Assembly (NCBI GenBank): GCA_964035575.1
Contig: OZ037839.1
Coordinates: forward strand, 62,001 to 126,000
DNA from: Rhynchopus sp. YZ270_cl-10
Taxonomy: Eukaryota > Euglenozoa > Diplonemea > Diplonemida > Diplonemidae
Direction of reading: 5' to 3'
DNA: 64,000 bases
Part shown: positions 1 through 9,870 of the stretch, piece by piece
How positions within the stretch are numbered: position 1 is the stretch's first letter
How the letters are laid out: every line of letters starts with the position of its first letter
Notes under the pieces: model-generated
The model's database searches: none
Seen by the model: the letters and a program-made list of their open reading frames with translations, nothing else
Told to the model about the DNA's origin: nothing
Program-made: the position numbers and the translations under genes

Positions 1-699
1 GCACGGCGACAGCACTGCAAGGTATGTCGTGCCACGCACGGCGTCCTCACAACTGACCGGCCCCAGCATCAGCATGCCTTTGTCGGTGGCGGCAAGGACG
101 TGGTTACTGCTCTCAGATGCGGACAGCGCCCTGACCAGGAATGCCTGTGTCTGCACTGTGCGGAGGCTCGTGAAGGTTGTGCTGTCCAGCCACTCGACGG
201 AGGAGTCCTCTGCAAACGCGCACACAATGTGCAGAGATGTGAGTGCAATGCAGGACACTCGGCGAGTTGTGACTGTTGTTGTTGTGCCACGCACGAGATC
301 GACCTTAAGCAGGTGGCCCGTATCACCGTCCACGAACGCACACCAGGTGCGGCAGGGCGACAGCGTGAAGGCTTTCCCGTAGTTGCTGTGCTGCACGTCA
401 CGCCGCCACTCTCCCTCCACAATGTCGGGCTCGCCGGTGAACTCTGCCAGCAGCGTATCCCCACTGCATAGGCCAGTGTCGCGCACGAGCGTTGTGTTCT
501 CGCCCAGTTTCACCTTATTTGCGTCCTTCGTGTCGCGCAGCAGCTGTGCAGGTGCCGGCAGACCCTCAGTGTCCACCGGTGGTGTGTCAGGCAGAAGCAC
601 CTCTGTGGCCTTGTGTCGCAGCTCCAGAACTGTCTCGCCTTCGCCCACCTCGACAGCACAGACCTTCCCGCTTTCGAGACACCTCACGTGGACCTCCAT
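1..699 (-). CDS. Ubiquitin-like plus beta-propeller-like protein, N-terminal part
   Basis: An uninterrupted frame of 233 codons starts at the ATG whose complement is CAT at 697-699 and leaves the window at base 1, so only the N-terminus is present. Residues 1 to about 85 alternate short hydrophobic strands with charged turns (MEVHVRCLESGKVCAVEVGE at the start; KLGENTTLVRDTGLCSGDTL near residue 75), which resembles a ubiquitin-like fold. From about residue 100 there are repeated short strands (AFVDGDTGHLLKVDL, CAFAEDSSVEWLDS, HVLAATDKGMLML) typical of WD40-like propeller blades. The start is supported by codon usage matching the neighbours and by candidate CAG acceptors within about 60 bases upstream. 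The family cannot be named from this piece; the ubiquitin-like reading is an inference from pattern. Confidence 0.72.
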   Translation of the reverse strand, partial: MEVHVRCLESGKVCAVEVGEGETVLELRHKATEVLLPDTPPVDTEGLPAPAQLLRDTKDANKVKLGENTTLVRDTGLCSGDTLLAEFTGEPDIVEGEWRRDVQHSNYGKAFTLSPCRTWCAFVDGDTGHLLKVDLVRGTTTTVTTRRVSCIALTSLHIVCAFAEDSSVEWLDSTTFTSLRTVQTQAFLVRALSASESSNHVLAATDKGMLMLGPVSCEDAVRGTTYLAVLSPC

Positions 700-1315
700 T
701 GATGGGTGGGAACAGGTTATTGTGTTTGCTTGTGTTTGCTGGGGTGTGGTGTCAATACAGGTCAACCAAACACTCAAACGCGAGGCGTCAAAAAAAGGGA
801 TGTTGAAAGAGAGAAGACACAGTTTTGTTATTGAATCTAAAGAGTGCTACCAGTGTGGCCGACATCTCAATTAGCAACCCTCGCATCTCGAACGTGAGGT
901 GCACCCCTCCAAGACACAGGGACTGTTGGGGTGAACGTCCTTCCGTCTCTCACCCTTCTGTTCAGCTGCTCAGTGTCGCTTGGCTTCCTATCACTCACGT
1001 ATGCAAACACGAACAGCCCACAAAGCTTGGTTGTAGCGTACCTGTATGCACAGCTTCGTCACACACTTTCCCAACCCTCTGTGACGTTTCTTTCACTTGG
1101 TATGGGAGATAAAGGCAAACCCAAACCCGCAAAGTCCCTCGAATTGCTTTGGATGAGCTGCTCTGCACACGGAAGGCCAGAACGGGGCTGATGTCGTGGG
1201 TGTAAGGCAACAAGAGAACGATATCGTGCTCTCGGAAAACTCACCGGGTAATCAGCAGGAGATGTTTGATGTGTCAGTTTGTCTCGTAAAAAAGGTGTCC
1301 TTGGTTGACACACAG
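700..1315. other. Intergenic spacer
   Basis: About 0.6 kb separates the first gene from the small membrane-protein gene. I see no RNA gene, repeat or coding frame with the GC-rich codon use of the neighbours. The part next to the first gene (700-800) is C- and A-rich on the minus strand and probably holds its 5' untranslated region. Confidence 0.5.
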
Positions 1316-1504
1316 CTAACGCCAGCCTAAGAGTAGCAGGATGCCGACCACAGCGAAGGCAGTGCCCCGTCGTCCCTGCATCACCACGTACACCGCGACA
1401 GCGTAAAAGGCAAACGCGAGCACGTCACCCAAATCCACCTCTACCTCGTACTTCGTGCGGGATGTTACTCCATCAAATTCCGTTACGTCCATTTTTTTTG
1501 TCAT
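1316..1504 (-). CDS. Small membrane protein, 62 residues, two hydrophobic segments
   Basis: The frame starts at an ATG at 1504 (MTKKMDVTEF) and ends with TAG at 1316-1318; a second ATG at 1492 is possible. A charged N-terminal 27 residues is followed by two hydrophobic segments (VLAFAFYAVAVYVVM and GTAFAVVGILLLLGW) joined by a basic turn QGRR, which suggests a membrane hairpin. A candidate splice acceptor (CCACCACAG) lies about 17 bases upstream of the ATG. The two-segment layout resembles the C-terminal tail of the downstream CAP10 protein (VGTLGFTLLAIHVSL, KGRQR, IAAVALLVVILFW). No family is recognised. The short length leaves real doubt, but composition, acceptor and orientation agree with its neighbours. 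Confidence 0.5.
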   Translation of the reverse strand: MTKKMDVTEFDGVTSRTKYEVEVDLGDVLAFAFYAVAVYVVMQGRRGTAFAVVGILLLLGWR

Positions 1505-1568
1505 TGTTGTGTTTTTTGTCTGTGGTGGTGGTAGTAGGCTTGAAAATGAAATTTGAATTGAAATATCT

Positions 1569-1630
1569 GAACAGTGTGTACCTTGGTGCAATGACCGGTA
1601 CACCGGGGGGTAGACCCCCAACCGCGCAGT
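1569..1630. repeat. Structured dispersed motif, copy 1
   Basis: About 62 bases closely match 12008-12068. Both contain the core CAATGACCGG and, on the minus strand, potential hairpins: a G-rich/C-rich stem (GGTTGGGGGTCTACCCCCC here, GGTTGGGTTTCCCACC in copy 2) and a GTACC/GGTAC stem that is better preserved in copy 2. Both lie 65-230 bases upstream of a minus-strand gene. It could be a small RNA, a regulatory element or simply a short mobile repeat. Confidence 0.4.
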
Positions 1631-1639
1631 ATACGAGGG

Positions 1640-2365
1640 GGTCTTGTCATTATTTAGTCTTACCTTGTCACATGACTAGTCATGGGTGGTAACTAGGTCG
1701 TGGTGTACTACATCCATTTCGTGGTTGGGTATCTGATGAAGGATCGCAAAAATGACAAAACCTTTCTTTTTATTCATCAGTTTGTTGATCGCATCCATCA
1801 ATTTGTTTTCAAACCCCCAAAAAGACCCTAAAACCCCCTTAAAAGACCCGCGCCCTGAGGTACGGCGAGAGGTGGAGCACAAAAGGGCGGGGGGAAAAGG
1901 GGAACGGTAAGACTTCAGGACAGCCAGAAGAAAAAGCATTGTTTCAGTTCCAGACGTATTGCATCCTTGCAGGGGTTTGTTCTGCAAACAAAATGCAACG
2001 TCTGTAGCGTTAAAGCAAATCTTAACGTACGTACACTCTTGTTGATTCTAAAAAAGGGGGGAAGGGAAGTCGCGAAACAGGAAAAGAAGGAGAGGTTGAA
2101 GTGTTTCAACGCTTCCCCAACCCCATATAGAGATAGGCACACATACAGAAAAGAGTGTCTTGAAATACAAAAGCCGTCTCGCGACAGTGTATCAAAACAA
2201 CAATCCTTTAGGAGGGCATAACCCCCCTTTTTCGGGAAATCCAAAACCTTGGCACCTCGGGGGAAAAGGCTTAATGTTTACCTGGAGTATATTTTTAATG
2301 TGAGATGAACCTAAGCCTCCACGCTTACCTTCACACAGTACGCTATCCTTATCCCCTTTGCTGTC
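1640..2365. other. Intergenic spacer with a dispersed repeat
   Basis: The spacer lies downstream of the CAP10-type gene and the small gene. Bases about 2012-2130 match about 25160-25290 in the same orientation (sharing TTGATTCTAAAA and GAGGTTGAA), so this is one copy of a dispersed repeat. The remainder has no frame or RNA gene that I can support. Confidence 0.5.
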
Positions 2366-5300
2366 CTATCTTGGGTACGCATCCTCGGGCACGCGGTGCA
2401 GCTGTATCCAAAACAATATGACAACGAGGAGTGCAACAGCAGCGATGCGTTGCCGTCCCTTCAAGCTGACGTGGATGGCTAGCAGCGTGAAGCCGAGTGT
2501 GCCTACGAGGACACCCGAGCCTTGCGCAGGTTCCCATTCCTCTGTGTACACGACGTTGTCTACGTAGCGTATGTCCGTAGTAGCATCACCTGGGTATCCT
2601 GAGTAGTCCCCACAGAAGTCGTATATCTTGCGTGCAAACACCTCTGCACGGTGCTCCTTGTCCGCCACCTCTCCCGCAAGCTCTTTCTTCAGACCGCCAC
2701 CCCCGCACGTCCGATGCCACACCTGTTCCGGCAGGTACGACCCTTGCAGCACCTCGCGCATCCCACCGCAGGCACAGCTCAGCTCCACCTTCTGCACCTC
2801 CTCACGCGGCACAGCAGCGCTGTCCCACACACTGTGCAGGAGGTGGTAGAACAGCTTCCACTGGCGGTGGTCCGTTGCATCGGTTTTGTGCAGCTTGACC
2901 CACTGCGTCGAGGCTGCAGCGATGGAGGCGGCTGCGTCCTCCCTGCTCTCAAGCCAGTCAATCGCGTCGGATAGGTTCTGCTCCATCGCAGCAAAGCCGC
3001 CTGAGACGGGGACGTAGTGCACCCACGGCTGCAGGTCGCTGTGGTAGTACTCCTCCATAGCAGGCGCAGTGCGTGGCATGATGAGCGTCACACCGCCACC
3101 CCTCAGGATGTACGGGATGCGCACACAGGTCCCAAAGCCGTCGACGGCGAGGACGTACCGGTGCCTGAGCATATCTTCGAAGTCTACACGCGTGCGAAAG
3201 GCGCCTGCGTCGCTCCACGGGTTTGAATCGCACAGAGTGTCCGCCATGCCTCGTGCGCGAGAAGGCAGTGTGCCCGCCTGCACGGCGTGGCGAAGGTACT
3301 CCTCACAGGCGTCCTCGCTGCCTTCAGAGCTGGTCAGGCCTGCGTCCAGCTTTGGGTGCACCTCCAGCGCAGACAGCAGCGACACGTGAAGGCGCTCGTT
3401 GCTTGTGTAGCTCCCGCGGAAGATGCACCCTCGCTTAAGACTGCTCCACGCCTCATGCGCAGCGCCGTCAAGATGGCTCACCTGCACCGCCTCCTCGAAC
3501 GGAAGCGCAATGTGGTAAGGGCCCTTCGTGTTCGTGGAGTAGCGTATGATCGGGTACGGCGGTGGTGCCGCACCGCTCACGAAGGATGGGTACGCATGCT
3601 GCACAGCGTTGTCGTCGCCGAAGAAGACAATCAGGTCGAAGGAGAACGTCTTCGGCAGTGCGCCCCCGAAGATACCCTCCAGCACCTTCCCCACTGTGAT
3701 GCTCAGGTACGTCCCGCGCGAACCGTTTTTCCCTGTGAGCATCTCCCAGTTCAGGATCTCGCCGTTTTCAATGAAGATGCGCATCCCTGCATCGTCACGA
3801 TGGTCGGCAGAGTCGACGACAGCATCCGACTCAGCACGCGAGAGGGAAGTGTACCCACGCATGCGGTGTGCCATGGCAGCACCACGACGCTCGCACATCC
3901 ACCGCTCCTCGGCGTCGGCCACAGGGTCGCAGACAGTACTGATGACCTTCGCCTTGCCCGGAAGTGTCTTCTCCAATTCGTCTAAGAAGCGCGTCTTCCT
4001 GAGGGCAGCCTCACGCTGGAGGGCCTCCTCACGCAGGCGGTCGATGCGTGCAAGGCGTGCCGACTTCGCATCGTTCTTCGTGCTGTCTGTGCTGTGAGCA
4101 TCATGTGTCCAGGGGAAGCACACAGGCCGCTGTGTGTGCCCGCACGTCACGTTCCACAGATGTGACTTCACGTCGTGACGCAGGCCCTTGAGTGCACTCC
4201 AGGTGTCGCAGCTGTCGCAGGAAAGCTGCGTGGCAGGCACGGTGCTCGTACCTCCCTGCCACACGTTGTGAAGGAGGTGGAAGAAGAGCTGCCACTGCCG
4301 CATGTCCGTACGGCGCGATTTGTGCTTCTGCATCCAGCGCGTTGACGACTCAGCTATCTCGCGTGCAGCTTTGCCATCGCCATCGCGCAGCCATTCGATC
4401 GTTGACAACAGATTCGCCTCCAGCTGCGGCACGTCTGATGCGAGAGGGATGTACTGCAGCCACGCAGACATATCCTGCAAGTAGTACTCTTGCATGTGGG
4501 GCACATCACGCAGCAGAAGAGGCACACCTGGAAGAGCAAAGTGTGCAGCCAGGTTCGTGTCGTTCGTGTCATGCACAACAACGTAGCGGTACATCGCAAT
4601 GTCCTGCAGGCCCATCGGCCCACGCACAACACCTCTCATCGTGTCGCCTGGGTACCTCTGTGCGAGGCAGAGCGAGTGTGCACCTTCGTCGATAAGACGC
4701 CCACGACGCCCCATCACACCGCCCTCCACCGCACCCACAAGGAACGCCTCGCACGCAGTCGAGTTCCGCAGCGTCGTGACACCGAAGTTGAGGACTTCGC
4801 CCACCAGCCCTGACGCAGCCATGCCTGCAAGCAGCAGTGGTATGTCGCCACGGTCCTTGCCACGGAACACGGCACGCTTCTTCAGCTCTTCCCAGCGTGG
4901 CACCTCTGGGGCGGGTGTGCGGTGAAGCGCTTCGTTAAGAGGAAGCGCCACGTGAGCAGCACACGTCTCTGCAACACGGTGGTGCACCAGCGGCAGAGGC
5001 AGGGGTGCCGTGCAGCCCACGTCGCCAAGCATGACAACAAAGTCGAACGTAAAGCCAGCCTCCAGCGCACCCCACTCCTGCACCTCCAGCACGCGTGCGA
5101 CAGCTGCGCTCACGAGTGTCTCGTTCGCATCACCGAAGCTCTGCCAGCCACGCAGCTTCCCTTCCACAACTGATAGGCGCACACCTGAGCCCTGTGTAGC
5201 AGCAACAAAGCCGTCGATGCTGCTGCAGGACGTACCCTGCATTGGTGCCAGCTGGCGTGCCATGCGTGCACCACGCTTGGTGCACATCCATTGCTCGCTT

Positions 5301-6979
5301 GGGTCGTGGATCTTGCCGCACACCTTCATCACCGCTGCGCCTGCACTTTGGTGCGACTCCTGCAGCAGCGAGAGATGGTCCACGGCGCGTGCCTTCTCTG
5401 CTGCCTCCGCTGCGTGGATGCGCTTCAGCTCTGTTTGGTCATGCTCGTTGTCGTCTGTGCGGATGCGGGCTGCTGTGTTGCGTGCGAAGCAGTTCTTCGG
5501 CGGCAGCGCACGTGTCGAGAAGGCGTCGATGAAGTCGGAGCTCTCTACCTCACCCACCAGCTCGTCGCTCAGGCCCACACCGCCGCAGGTCAGCCGCCAC
5601 AGATCGCGGTGGAAGCTGAACTCAAGGTCCAAAGCGTCGAGCCCGTCACATGCGCATGACAGCGTCTCGTCCCCAGCACCGCTTTCCTCTGTGCGCATTG
5701 GTGGCGGCACGACACTGCTGTCCCACACACTGTGCAGGAGGTGGTAAAACAGCTTCCACTGGCGGTGGTCCGCTGCGTGCGTCTTGTGCAAGTTAACCCA
5801 CCCAGTCGACGCTGCAGCGATGGACTGTGCAGTGGTGTTGTCTGCTTCTAGCCACGCTAGGCTTGTGGTGATGTTGCTGTGCAGCTGCGCACGCTGGTGG
5901 GTGACGGGCACGTAGTGCACGAAGGGCACGAGGGCGGAGTAGAAGTACTCCTGCACTGCAGTGCTGTGCAGGATAAGCGGCACACCGGGAGCACGCAGCA
6001 GGGGGGCAAGGTTCTCCACCACACCCGCGTCGTCTGCGGCAAGCAGGTAGCGGTGGCGGACCTGGCGGTCGTACGACACTGGTGGCTGCAGGACACTGCG
6101 GTGCGAGTTGCCGCACAGCACACTGTGCGACGTGTTGCGTACAGACGCAGGCAGCATAGGCACCTCTGCAGCCACGTCGTCGGCAACATACGCCTCACAG
6201 CGTTCGTCACGGTCCATCATGTCCGTCAGCGCAAAGTCGAACGCAGCCTCCCCCACAGACAGCAGCGCAAGGTGCAGCCTAGCATCGCTGCTGTAGCGCC
6301 CCCTAAAGAACGCAGTCCCCTTCAAGTCGTCCCACCCACGGAATGCATGCAGCTGCCGCATCCCAAACTGAAACACCTCCAAAAACGGCAGCGCGAACTG
6401 CAGCGTGCAATCAGCGTGCGTCGCAACCTTTATGACAGGGTACGCGTGGGCATCGTCGAGGCCAACACACTTCTTGCCGTCGCCAAACACAATAATCAAA
6501 TCGAAGGTGAACGTCTCCGGCAGTGCACCCCCACGCACGCCTTCGAGGATCTTGCCCAGAGCAGCGGCACTGCGCTCATGGTCGTCGTTGGCGGTGTTGA
6601 GCAACTCCCAACGCTGGATCTGGCCCGCCACGATGGCAACACGCACACCCGAGTCATCGCTGTTGATGATCGCGTCTGCGGCCCTGTCTGCATCGCGCGA
6701 CGTCAGGGATGCGAAGCGCTGCATCCGCACTGCCATGTGTGCACCACGCCGCTCGCACATCCACCGCTCCTCCTTGTCCACGACTGCCTTGCACACTGTG
6801 TCCACGGCCTGTCGCTGCGGGCCTGTGATGTCGGCCATGTAATCGTGACCACGGTCTGCGCGCCACTGCTCCAAATACTCTGCACGCAGTGCGTCCAACA
6901 CTGTGTGCGACTGATGCGTGTCTGTTGTGCTGCCTGCAGCGCACACCAGCGCAGCCACAATGCAGTGGCGGAAACTCAT
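2366..6979 (-). CDS. Secretory protein with three CAP10/GT90 glycosyltransferase-like domains
   Basis: 1537 residues. The N-terminus (MSFRHCIVAALVCAAGS) is a signal peptide; the C-terminus (about 1489-1537) has two hydrophobic segments, so the protein is probably anchored in ER or Golgi membrane with its domains in the lumen. Three repeats of about 490 residues follow. Each has a W-M-C-x-x-R-G-A block, an FRG block (about 225, 701, 1187), a sugar-nucleotide-type block (about 307, 795, 1274), and an RQWQLF/RQWKLFYHLLH block. This order is that of the CAP10 family (GT90; POGLUT1-like O-glucosyl/xylosyltransferases). Only the third repeat keeps near-canonical motifs (FRGSYTSNER; VLAVDGFGTCVRIPYIL). 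The first two carry substitutions (AADDAGVVENLAPLL; VVHDTNDTNLAAHFAL; FRGKDRGDIP), so I infer one catalytic and two degenerate domains. The sugar and acceptor are unknown. Confidence 0.85.
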   Translation of the reverse strand: MSFRHCIVAALVCAAGSTTDTHQSHTVLDALRAEYLEQWRADRGHDYMADITGPQRQAVDTVCKAVVDKEERWMCERRGAHMAVRMQRFASLTSRDADRAADAIINSDDSGVRVAIVAGQIQRWELLNTANDDHERSAAALGKILEGVRGGALPETFTFDLIIVFGDGKKCVGLDDAHAYPVIKVATHADCTLQFALPFLEVFQFGMRQLHAFRGWDDLKGTAFFRGRYSSDARLHLALLSVGEAAFDFALTDMMDRDERCEAYVADDVAAEVPMLPASVRNTSHSVLCGNSHRSVLQPPVSYDRQVRHRYLLAADDAGVVENLAPLLRAPGVPLILHSTAVQEYFYSALVPFVHYVPVTHQRAQLHSNITTSLAWLEADNTTAQSIAAASTGWVNLHKTHAADHRQWKLFYHLLHSVWDSSVVPPPMRTEESGAGDETLSCACDGLDALDLEFSFHRDLWRLTCGGVGLSDELVGEVESSDFIDAFSTRALPPKNCFARNTAARIRTDDNEHDQTELKRIHAAEAAEKARAVDHLSLLQESHQSAGAAVMKVCGKIHDPSEQWMCTKRGARMARQLAPMQGTSCSSIDGFVAATQGSGVRLSVVEGKLRGWQSFGDANETLVSAAVARVLEVQEWGALEAGFTFDFVVMLGDVGCTAPLPLPLVHHRVAETCAAHVALPLNEALHRTPAPEVPRWEELKKRAVFRGKDRGDIPLLLAGMAASGLVGEVLNFGVTTLRNSTACEAFLVGAVEGGVMGRRGRLIDEGAHSLCLAQRYPGDTMRGVVRGPMGLQDIAMYRYVVVHDTNDTNLAAHFALPGVPLLLRDVPHMQEYYLQDMSAWLQYIPLASDVPQLEANLLSTIEWLRDGDGKAAREIAESSTRWMQKHKSRRTDMRQWQLFFHLLHNVWQGGTSTVPATQLSCDSCDTWSALKGLRHDVKSHLWNVTCGHTQRPVCFPWTHDAHSTDSTKNDAKSARLARIDRLREEALQREAALRKTRFLDELEKTLPGKAKVISTVCDPVADAEERWMCERRGAAMAHRMRGYTSLSRAESDAVVDSADHRDDAGMRIFIENGEILNWEMLTGKNGSRGTYLSITVGKVLEGIFGGALPKTFSFDLIVFFGDDNAVQHAYPSFVSGAAPPPYPIIRYSTNTKGPYHIALPFEEAVQVSHLDGAAHEAWSSLKRGCIFRGSYTSNERLHVSLLSALEVHPKLDAGLTSSEGSEDACEEYLRHAVQAGTLPSRARGMADTLCDSNPWSDAGAFRTRVDFEDMLRHRYVLAVDGFGTCVRIPYILRGGGVTLIMPRTAPAMEEYYHSDLQPWVHYVPVSGGFAAMEQNLSDAIDWLESREDAAASIAAASTQWVKLHKTDATDHRQWKLFYHLLHSVWDSAAVPREEVQKVELSCACGGMREVLQGSYLPEQVWHRTCGGGGLKKELAGEVADKEHRAEVFARKIYDFCGDYSGYPGDATTDIRYVDNVVYTEEWEPAQGSGVLVGTLGFTLLAIHVSLKGRQRIAAVALLVVILFWIQLHRVPEDAYPR

Positions 6980-7429
6980 AGGGGAATGGCCCCTGGTGCT
7001 GTCACTGTTGGTGTGTGGTTGTGGTATGTGGGCGTATCAAAAAATGAAAGACCAAAGGGATGTTCGTTCATGAGGGCAATGAGCATGTGAGCATGTGAGC
7101 GACAGTAAGGGGATTTTGGTAATAGAATGAAGAAGATTAGCGAAGAGAGGAAATGGGGGAGTGGGGGATAACCTTTGCTTTAGTGTGTAGTGTTCAGCAT
7201 ATTTAACATAACGGACAAAGGAACTCAAGAAAAACGGTAAATGTGAACGAAAAAAAAAGATGAATACTGTGCAGCATCTTAACAAAGGGGAAGAAAGGTG
7301 CAGCAGGGAACGTCAGGAGCGTGGATCCTCCGCTCTCTGCTGCACGGTCTGCTTGCTTGCGCGCAGCAGGGGTGGGTGGGTGCGGGGGGGTGGGTAATGT
7401 GCTGGATGTTCCACCAGCTACTGCTACTG
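6980..7429. other. Intergenic spacer
   Basis: A 450-base gap between CFAP52 and the CAP10 gene. The part next to 6980 contains several CAG triplets on the minus strand 15-35 bases before the ATG that could be splice acceptors. No other feature is seen. Confidence 0.5.
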
Positions 7430-9514
7430 CTACTCATAAAAGTTCCACACCAACACGGACCTGTCGTTGCCGCAGGACAGCACCTGCTTGTCGTCTGGGG
7501 AAAAGCACACCTGGTTGACCGTGCCTGTGTGCCCAACGCCGGTTTGGATCGGTGTGAACTGTGCGGTGTCCCACATGGTCACAACCTGGTCTGTGCCACC
7601 AGTGGCGAAGTACTTGTCAGAGTGCGAACCGGCAATAGTGGTGGCAACTACGTCGGAGTACTGCGACCCTATGTGAGCCTGCTTGACTGTTTCGTGCTGG
7701 CGTGTGTCCCACAGAGAGACCTTCTTGTCGGTGCCGGTGGTGATAAAGTTCTGCTGGTTCTTGCACAGAAACATGCTGTTGATCTGCCCCATTTGCAGCA
7801 TGTTCGTCGCCACACGCTGCCCAGTGCTGAGCTGCCACGTCAACACAGAGCGGTCATGCGAGCAAGAGAGGAGGTGCGTGTCATTGTCAAAAAGCTGCAG
7901 ACAGGTGACCTTAGATTTGTGCTCCTTTAGCTCCATCTGCAGCTGACGGGTCTGCAGCGACCACACCTTGATCTCGCCGTGCGCACCTGAAGTGACGAAG
8001 AACGCGAGAGTTGACGCAAGCACGACACTGGTGCACGCACCCGTGTGTGCCTTCTGAACCTCCCAATGCATCTCACCGTCAATCGTGTCGAAGCAACGGA
8101 TGCTTCCGTCGCTCCACCCCGTCAGCGCCGTGTCCGTGTCCCCCACGTACTGGATACAGAGCGGCATCGCCATGTGGTCCTTGCACTGTGCTTGGCGCCC
8201 TCCCACACCGCCACCCTGCCCTCCGAACTTGCCCTCCGCTAGCACCGTGTGTGTGTCCTGCGTGCCCTTCGCCCTGCGCCCGTCACCACGCCCGACACCA
8301 CCATGGCAGGTTTGGAAGTAGCTGCTCAAGTCCCAGACACGGAAGACACCGTCGGCACTGCCCGAAGCAAATGTGTCGCTGCGTGCGGAAGGAAAGGCGA
8401 CGGTGAGGACCTCTGCCAGCGGCGCAGATGAGAGGTGCGTGGGCTGCTGTCCGTCCTGCACTTTGTAGATGTCGCCTGCAGCCGTGCCTGCCACAACACC
8501 GTCGCCACACTTCGCAATCGAGTTTACAGGTCCGCTGAGGGTGTGCTCGTGCGTGACCTGCATGCTCGCCTCTGTGTGGTCCGTTACGACACACCTGCAC
8601 AGCTCGCCGCCAGCACCACCGATGCGCAGGTTGGTCGTCCGTACGGAGTGGCCTCCAAAGCGTGCGTACTGGAACCCTTCTGCACGCGTGTCGTCGTCAA
8701 CTTCGGGAAGCGTGTCTTCGCACAGAATGAAGCGGACACCTGCGTTGAAGATCTTGAGCGACTTGATGCACTTCCCATCCAGAGTGTTGATGACGCACAC
8801 ATCGCCTGTCTCGCTGCCCAGGAAGAGCAGGTCGCCGTGTCGTGAGTACGCAGCAGACGTCCAGTTTCGCACAAGGTTTCCTGTGTTGGTGCGCACAGGA
8901 GTCATGACACCCTGCTTGAAGGGGCACACATGGAAGCGGTGGACATGAGTGCCGGAGGCAAGCATGAAGTGGTAGCTGTCGGTGGGCCTGCGCTTCACGT
9001 CCTCGACACGTCCGCCCCAGGCACAGCAAGACGTCTGCGCAGTGTCGTCTGTTGCGGGGATCTGCGTGACGGCGACCATACCACCTGTGGACATATCCCA
9101 CACTACGACGCGCCTGTCTTGGTGGTTGCCCACGGTGAGGAGGAGACGATCGTCCTGTGTGACGGCGATGGCAGCCACACCGTGGTCGTGCTCCGTGATG
9201 CGGAAGAGGATGCGCTCCGTCTCTGTGCACCACACCACGACGTCGGGGCTGGACCCGCTCACCTGCGCCGTCACGACACGCTTTCCAGAGTTGGTGATGG
9301 CAAGCAGCCCTACGGTCTCCTCCGTCGCACGCATGAACTGCTGCTGGTGTGCGCTTGCGGTGCTGCCCGACACAACACAGCCACCTGCCACGTAGTAGAA
9401 CCCTGTCCCGCCACGCTTCGCCACGCAGTTCCCGTACCCTGCGTTGTACCCGATGGCATGCTCCAGCTCAATCGTGGGGGGATGTGGCGGCGCGATGCTT
9501 GAACACAAAGACAT
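7430..9514 (-). CDS. CFAP52: Cilia- and flagella-associated WD40 protein 52 (WDR16)
   Basis: 694 residues, a little longer than the roughly 620 of animal orthologues. It is a double WD40 propeller. The opening (IELEHAIGYN) matches the CFAP52 start (human ELDAVIGFNG). The second half lines up block by block with the known family: AHTGACTSVVLAS, SGAHGEIKVWSLQTRQLQME, LKEHKSKVTCLQL, ITTGTDKKVSLWD, ATGGTDQVVTMWD, GVGHTGTVNQVCFSPD, and the C-terminal VLVWNFYE. CFAP52 is a microtubule inner protein of ciliary doublets, so the organism almost certainly builds a motile flagellum. A glycine-rich insertion at about residues 401-448 (GGQGGGVGGRQ) accounts for the extra length. The start at 9514 has a candidate acceptor (CACAACAG) about 20 bases upstream. 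Confidence 0.92.
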   Translation of the reverse strand: MSLCSSIAPPHPPTIELEHAIGYNAGYGNCVAKRGGTGFYYVAGGCVVSGSTASAHQQQFMRATEETVGLLAITNSGKRVVTAQVSGSSPDVVVWCTETERILFRITEHDHGVAAIAVTQDDRLLLTVGNHQDRRVVVWDMSTGGMVAVTQIPATDDTAQTSCCAWGGRVEDVKRRPTDSYHFMLASGTHVHRFHVCPFKQGVMTPVRTNTGNLVRNWTSAAYSRHGDLLFLGSETGDVCVINTLDGKCIKSLKIFNAGVRFILCEDTLPEVDDDTRAEGFQYARFGGHSVRTTNLRIGGAGGELCRCVVTDHTEASMQVTHEHTLSGPVNSIAKCGDGVVAGTAAGDIYKVQDGQQPTHLSSAPLAEVLTVAFPSARSDTFASGSADGVFRVWDLSSYFQTCHGGVGRGDGRRAKGTQDTHTVLAEGKFGGQGGGVGGRQAQCKDHMAMPLCIQYVGDTDTALTGWSDGSIRCFDTIDGEMHWEVQKAHTGACTSVVLASTLAFFVTSGAHGEIKVWSLQTRQLQMELKEHKSKVTCLQLFDNDTHLLSCSHDRSVLTWQLSTGQRVATNMLQMGQINSMFLCKNQQNFITTGTDKKVSLWDTRQHETVKQAHIGSQYSDVVATTIAGSHSDKYFATGGTDQVVTMWDTAQFTPIQTGVGHTGTVNQVCFSPDDKQVLSCGNDRSVLVWNFYE

Positions 9515-9870
9515 TTTGGTGTGAGTTTTCCTGTTGTGTGCAAAGTGGTGTGATATCAGTTATGGGTAATTACGGAATTGAGGTAAAGGGTGTAAGTGGT
9601 CCTTGTGAATTAGTACAGAAACAATAAAAACTCCATTCGTGTCCTCCACCCCTTCCCGTATGATCGTTCGTGCACTCAAAGCGATGCGTGACTACTTACT
9701 ACTACACAGACAAAACAAATAGAATCCTAATACGATGCTTCCTCAGCAGAGGGCACGAATGCTCATACAAGATGATAGTCTGCCACATGTCGACTTCTTT
9801 CCAAAAAAAACCCCCTTTGAACAACACAACCTCCCCTTCCACTTTCCCCTCTCCTCCCCACCTGCGAGCT
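9515..9870. other. Intergenic spacer
   Basis: A 356-base gap between the HAD-family gene and CFAP52. It is AT-rich with C-runs and holds the presumed CFAP52 leader near 9515-9535. Nothing else is supported. Confidence 0.5.

Noticed and set aside
2358-7090. Several plus-strand frames, including one of 403 codons, across the CAP10 gene
   Set aside because: They are shadows of the minus-strand gene; His/Val/Arg-rich composition and no domain.
8930-9502. Plus-strand frame of 190 codons across the 5' part of CFAP52
   Set aside because: It is antisense to a clearly identified WD40 gene and has no domain.
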